Shown here piece by piece: positions 59,850 to 64,000 of a stretch of 64,000 nt of DNA. The stretch comes from Mesocentrotus franciscanus (lineage: Eukaryota > Echinodermata > Echinoidea > Camarodonta > Strongylocentrotidae). The stretch's first letter is position 1; every line of letters begins with the position of its first letter. The notes under the pieces were generated by a model. The model saw nothing but the letters and a program-made list of their open reading frames with translations, ran no database searches and had not been told where the DNA came from. Both the position numbers and the translations under genes were made by a program. The DNA lies in assembly GCA_037976565.1 (NCBI GenBank), contig CP137684.1, positions 23,324,233 through 23,388,232 of the forward strand. The letters run 5' to 3'.

Positions 59850-61193
59850 CAGTGGCGTAATGAGCAAAAACATTTTTTTTTTTTTTTGGGGGTCAGAACA
59901 AAATCCTCATCACCACCAATTAGCACAATGCAGAGGCGGCAGAGCGTCTTCCAAAATAGGGAGGGGGGGGGGCAACACAAAAAAGGGCACTTTCTGGAAA
60001 AAAGGGGCACTTACAAAGGGAAACATCAACAAAACCTACACCATTTTTAGACATTGGTATATACCCCATACATCGCCATGATTGTGATTACACTACCAGG
60101 GATGATATCAATATTTGTTTCTTTCTTTACGTAGTACAAGATACTTTGCAGTTGAGTATGATGGTCTGAATATTAATTTGCGAGTGAGCGAAGCGAGCGC
60201 AAACATTTTAAGAATTGTGAGGTCCCAGTGCGAAAAATTACATCTTTTAAAGAAGACAAAAAAAAACCTGATGAGTATTAAGCACAATCTAATGAAGAAA
60301 GACTGCACAGTAATTCTTTTATAAGTAACATAAATATAACATCTATAAATGCGAGCGAGCGTAACGAGCGAGCTCTAGAGAAAAATTAAAGGAAAAGGGG
60401 CTCTAAGTCGCCTTGAATTAGGGGTGCATGTTATGGAGAAAGGAAAAGTAGGCACTTATCAAAAGGGAAAAGGACAGTTATTAGAAATGAAAAGGTGCTC
60501 GTGTCAAAGTAAAAAAGGCAATTGTCAGAGCCTTCAGAGGTGAAAATGGCACTTCTTGCACCTAAAAAAGGGACACTCAACAGAAATGCAAAAAGGCACT
60601 ATTGTGAGAATGGAAATGGAGAATCTGTTGAAGGAGAAGGGCACCTATCAGATTTTAATAGGGGCATTTATCAGATGTTAAAAGGGACATTTTGAAAAGG
60701 GGAGGGCTCATATAAAAAGGAAAAGGGGCACTTATCAGAGGTGAAAAGTGGCATTTAAGAGAGAGGAAGGGAGTTCTTATTAAGAAGGAAAGGGTACATT
60801 CATTAAAAAGGAAAAGGGGCACGAGTCAAAGTAAAAAAGGGCAAAAATATCAGAGGTGAAAAGGGGAATTTCTCGCACCTAAGGCTGAAAAGACGTACTC
60901 ACCAGAGATGAAAAGAGAGGAAAATGACAATTATTAGAAAAGAAAAGGGGCACTTATCCTACGTAAAAAAGGGGCTTTGGGGATAACTGAAAAGTGGGGT
61001 ACAGTGCCCCCTCTTAGCTCCCCCAGCTGGGAGTGCCGCCTCTGGCATAACGGGCAAAAATGAGAGAAAACCCCGGTAGGCCTACAAATCATGTCATTTC
61101 AGCAACATTTGTAAATCACTGGTATCGAATTAGAAATAAACCACGTTTGAACTTTATTTGGGGGTCTATATAAGTCCCCCATCAGTACGCCAG
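59850..61193 (+). mobile_element. Composite-end element with AAAAGGGGCAC repeats (copy D)
   Basis: Starts CAGTGGCGTAATGAGC plus a T-run, and ends CCCCCATCAGTACGCCAG: the same ends as the elements at 42049-48215. The interior differs. It has GAGCGAAGCGAGCGCAAA-type sequence (60180-60210, 60350-60375), then 60380-61010 filled with degenerate units of AAAAGGGGCACTTATCAGA. Confidence 0.65.
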
Positions 61194-61194
61194 G

Positions 61195-62080
61195 GAACAT
61201 GCTAAAAAGTAACGTACATGTATTGTAAATCTATTCGTTTGCTAATTCTAAACTACGTAGAATTGCGTGTTCCTTATAATGGGTAATTATATGGTGAGGT
61301 AAAAGGGATACAGAAAGCTATTTGTATTGCAGTATATCTACAAATACAATTTGGGTTCCTCTTCGTCAATCTACATCAGTTCGTGATTTCATGCAAAGAA
61401 AATGTTTATTTTTATTTTATACGAGTAAAGAAATATTTTTGAATAATTTAAAGTCAGAATGAGACCTAGCAGAAAGTCACACAATGGCGCCGTTACCGGC
61501 GTTACATAAACTTTGATATTATGAGTATGACATCAAATATTACTTGACTTTCAACCAATCAGAATCAAGCATTTGGGACTTGTGTTTGATTTTTATATCA
61601 TGATATCAAACAAAGTTTTATGCAACAGGGCCAATGTCTTTCTAACTTTTATTGGGACTGACAGGAACATGAGAGCCAGGGTTTATTGATTTAAAATGCT
61701 TTAAAGGTAATATATTCATGTTATGTTTATGGCTATTATAAACAGATTGATACTTATAGATTTAGGATAGAGATGGATACGTAGATAGCTAGACACATAA
61801 ATACATGGATAGATAGATTTTTCTGCCCTCCTTAGTAATGGCGGCCAACGCTCCAAGTCGGCACAGCAATTTGAGCGAGTACGCCCTCTAGCGTTTGTAT
61901 GTATAGCTCTATGGTGTATCATAATCTCAACTTAAAATTGAAATTAAATGTTAATTGCATGTGAACGCTTGAAATGCACCACTTTACATAAGGTATTTGT
62001 TCTACTATAATATGCATTATTTTCACATTGGAGACTCTAGACTAGTAAAAGCTTTTATCTCATTTATCTTCTCTTAATTT
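61195..62080. other. No gene recognised
   Basis: AT-rich. A 17-codon frame MAANAPSRHSNLSEYAL ends in a stop at about 61890 and lacks a donor before it, so it is not called. Confidence 0.4.
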
Positions 62081-62279
62081 TACCATGTTACACATTCATT
62101 TTCCGTTTTCTTTTAAACCATAGAACGATTCTATTGTTTTCCGCTTACTTGCGTCTTTACTATATAGCTCTAGCTCTATTAGAGCTATATAGTAAAGACG
62201 CAAGTAAGCCCGGAAAACAATAGAATTCGTTCTATGGTGTCTTTAAAAGAAAACGGAAAATGAATGTGTAACATGGGTA
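62081..62279. repeat. 199-bp near-perfect palindrome
   Basis: TACCATGTTACACATTCATT pairs with AATGAATGTGTAACATGGGTA (one extra G). The stem continues through CGTTTTCTTTTAAA and CTATTGTTTTC to GCGTCTTTACTATATAGCTC near a tiny centre. It lies 1.5 kb upstream of ferritin. Confidence 0.9.
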
Positions 62280-62373
62280 AAAATTACATAGACCTCTATG
62301 ATATATACGTACGTACAACGTAAGTACGTACGCGCGCGTAGGTACGGTATGTACCAAAGACGTTTAAATATAG

Positions 62374-62427
62374 GTACCGTATGCGACTTTGCGTTTTACA
62401 CCCTGGCCTGGACCTTTTCCCAATAAA
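62374..62427 (-). promoter_or_regulatory. Inverted copy of the ferritin promoter-proximal block
   Basis: The complement matches 63653-63707 over about 55 bases, with a 31-base identical core beginning GTCCAGGCCAGGGTGTAAAA. The surrounding CG-rich alternating sequence (CGCGCGC, GTACGTAC) also occurs on both sides. Confidence 0.5.
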
Positions 62428-63009
62428 TTTCAAGGAACCGACTGGGAAAAGTCTATCCATGACAAGATATTGCGCGCGCACGTAGCTCTTCTGCAATGCT
62501 CAACGTACGTCCTATATGTCCAGTGTCGCGGTACGCGGTACATGTACTTTTGTATCGAGACGTACGAGTGAGAGAAAAACAACGAATAACAACAGAAGGA
62601 AATAGAGAAAAACAATAAATAATTAAAGAACAGAGAGGAAACAAAGAATGTCATAAGCAGAGAGAGAAAACAAAACTAACTTGAAAGAAAGAGAGAAATT
62701 AGAGAAGGAATTAATCAAAGTAAGGAAAGAGAGAAACCAAATAATATTATGGTTTTTGTGGTTTAATTCCGCCTTCTTCAGGGTTTCAATTTTTGACGTG
62801 TAGCCTACTTTCAAACCATTTGCTGATTCGGACCCCCTAACACACGTGTACACATATCGACACATACACAGACTACACTCGACATAATATGTGTAATGGT
62901 AATGTAATACATAAACTGTGATTTAAATATTGCACTCGTACCATTTTCTATTATTGTGGGATCACGTCTTTCATTTTTTAAATTCATGTCATTTGTTTCT
63001 AAGACCTAA

Positions 63010-63480
63010 TTTCTCTAATTCTCTTGACCCCTCTCCTTCATATTTGTTTTCTAAGACCTCCCTCCCCTCATCTCTCTTCATATTTGTTTTCTAAGACCCA
63101 TTTCTCCCCGCCCCCCATCTCTATTCATATTTGTTTTCTAAGACCTCTCTCTCTCGACCCACTCTCTCTCTCGTATGTATTTCTCAGACCCCTCTTTCTT
63201 TCTCTCTCATTAACCCCCTCTTCATATTTGTTTCTAAGGCCTCTCTCTCTCTCTTCATATTTGTTTCTAAGACCCCCCTCTCTTTCTCATTTCTTGATAT
63301 TTGTTTCTAAGACCTCTCTCTAGCTCTCAATTCATGATATTTGTTTCTAAGACCCCCTCTCTTTCTCACTTCTTGAATTCATATTTGTTTCTAAGACCTC
63401 TGTCTCTCTCTCCCTTTCTCTCTTTCTCATTTTAAATTCATGATATTTGTTTATAAGACCTCTCTTTCTCTCTTTTTCCA
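63010..63480. repeat. Pyrimidine minisatellite with TTCATATTTGTTTCTAAGAC
   Basis: Ten or so units of 40-60 bases: TTCATATTTGTTTCTAAGAC followed by CTCTCTCTC of variable length. ORFs are artefacts. Confidence 0.85.
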
Positions 63481-63652
63481 TTCATCACTTTGTCTAGTGT
63501 AATGTACAGACACATAACATATAAAGGAAATTATACACCAGTTTTTGTATAAATGCTGCATCAACGTACGTCTGTGCATGTACGATTCGATTTGGAACTG
63601 GCGCGCCCGATCGAGGAGCGTAGACTAGACTCATTCAAGCAGTTTCATTGCT

Positions 63653-63707
63653 ATTTACCGGGAAAATGTCCAGGCCAGGGTGTAAAACGCAAAGTCGCGT
63701 ACCGTAT
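63653..63707 (+). promoter_or_regulatory. Promoter-proximal block upstream of ferritin
   Basis: Lies about 110-170 bases before the ferritin ATG, and its core is conserved in inverted copy 1.3 kb away. A TATA-like TTATTAAA at 63773-63780 follows. No canonical CAGTGN iron-responsive loop occurs between here and the ATG; only a TTAGTGC with a 3-bp stem is seen near 63803. Confidence 0.4.
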
Positions 63708-63819
63708 GTACATATTGCGTCGCACGCGCGCGTATATCGAGAGTAGTCCAATCGAAGTTCGGTCAGATTAGATTTATTAAAACTCCTCTTTCTTGAGTCA
63801 ACTTAGTGCTTGTTTCAAC

Positions 63820-63927
63820 ATGGCAGAAGTTTCAGCTGTGCGTCACAACTACCATGAAGAATGTGAAGCTGCCATCAATAAAATGATAAACCATCAACTC
63901 ACTTCATCCTACAAGTATTTAGCAATG
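63820..63927 (+). CDS. Ferritin subunit, first coding exon (continues beyond window)
   Basis: ATG in AACATGG context begins [20 protein letters not shown], then [16 protein letters not shown], with the donor ATG|GTAATT at 63928. This is the start of the ferritin four-helix bundle: R.NYH...EAAIN..IN, then the Y.YL.M end of helix A. The intron falls right after the Met that ends exon 1 in vertebrate ferritin H genes. Helix A normally supplies ferroxidase ligands Glu27 and Tyr34. Here the Tyr is kept, but the Glu is Gln (codon 63895-63897). Ferritin stores iron as a 24-subunit cage in the cytosol. H-type, L-like or divergent paralogue cannot be settled without later exons. No signal peptide, so not a secreted type. 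Confidence 0.88.
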
Positions 63928-64000
63928 GTAATTACCCGTTGTTAATTGTGCATGTTCTTTGTAGTTTACTAGTTTGTTGTTGGGCCGAGTTGTGGGCTCG

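Noticed and set aside
61840..61895. Short coding start MAANAPSRHSNLSEYAL
   Set aside because: Ends in a stop after 17 codons without a splice donor; no support.
63795..63819. Iron-responsive element before ferritin
   Set aside because: The TTAGTGC loop has only a 3-bp flanking stem and no C bulge; it does not meet the IRE pattern.

Overview
The window is nuclear DNA of a marine invertebrate, most likely a deuterostome and best guessed as an echinoderm. It has GT-AG introns, long introns, dense AT-rich repeats, non-LTR retrotransposons, MITEs and pearl/HINE-like tandem-repeat elements, and it carries a gene of the receptor-for-egg-jelly (REJ)/polycystin-1 family. That assignment is inference; no database was searched. 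Conventional coding sequence occupies only a few percent of the window.

Three genes are supported by splice sites and reading phase. (1) Minus strand, about 26.9 kb down to 0.4 kb and running off the left edge: seven exons whose intron phases all agree encode a C-type lectin domain (26781-26945, 24183-24287, 9110-9571), a Thr-rich mucin-like stalk (rest of 9110-9571), a PKD-like region (2173-2723) and the first part of an REJ module (1512-1739, 833-1016, 414-566). The N-terminal signal-peptide exon and the GPS/PLAT/transmembrane parts are not seen. (2) Plus strand, 51120-56883: the last three coding exons of a PLP-dependent aminotransferase resembling 1-aminocyclopropane-1-carboxylate-synthase-like proteins; upstream exons were not found. 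(3) Plus strand, 63820-63927: the first coding exon of a ferritin subunit, continuing past the right edge. Two weaker exon candidates lie at 34485-34563 (+, signal peptide) and 41654-41769 (-, terminal exon).

The rest is repeat-dominated. From 12024 to 24502 a 6.49-kb unit occurs twice, separated by exactly 500 N. It contains a dead LINE interrupted by a minisatellite MITE, and one C-type lectin exon. Near-identity plus the gap suggest unmerged haplotypes, although a true tandem duplication would add an in-frame exon. From 24.5 to 33.2 kb, nested elements with pearl/HINE features carry 13 perfect DR1 nuclear-receptor motifs; a paralogous empty site shows their ends. From 33.2 to 36.1 kb lie two large fold-back elements, followed by a minisatellite. 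A second dead LINE (-) lies at 38.7-40.4 kb. From 42.0 to 48.2 kb two adjacent composite elements are built of several tandem-repeat families and carry gag-like zinc-knuckle fragments; relatives lie at 4.5-5.9 kb and 59.9-61.2 kb. The last aminotransferase intron holds a 2.5-kb terminal-inverted-repeat element made of short palindromes set in CCTTA repeats. Upstream of ferritin are a near-perfect 199-bp palindrome and an inverted copy of a promoter-proximal block.
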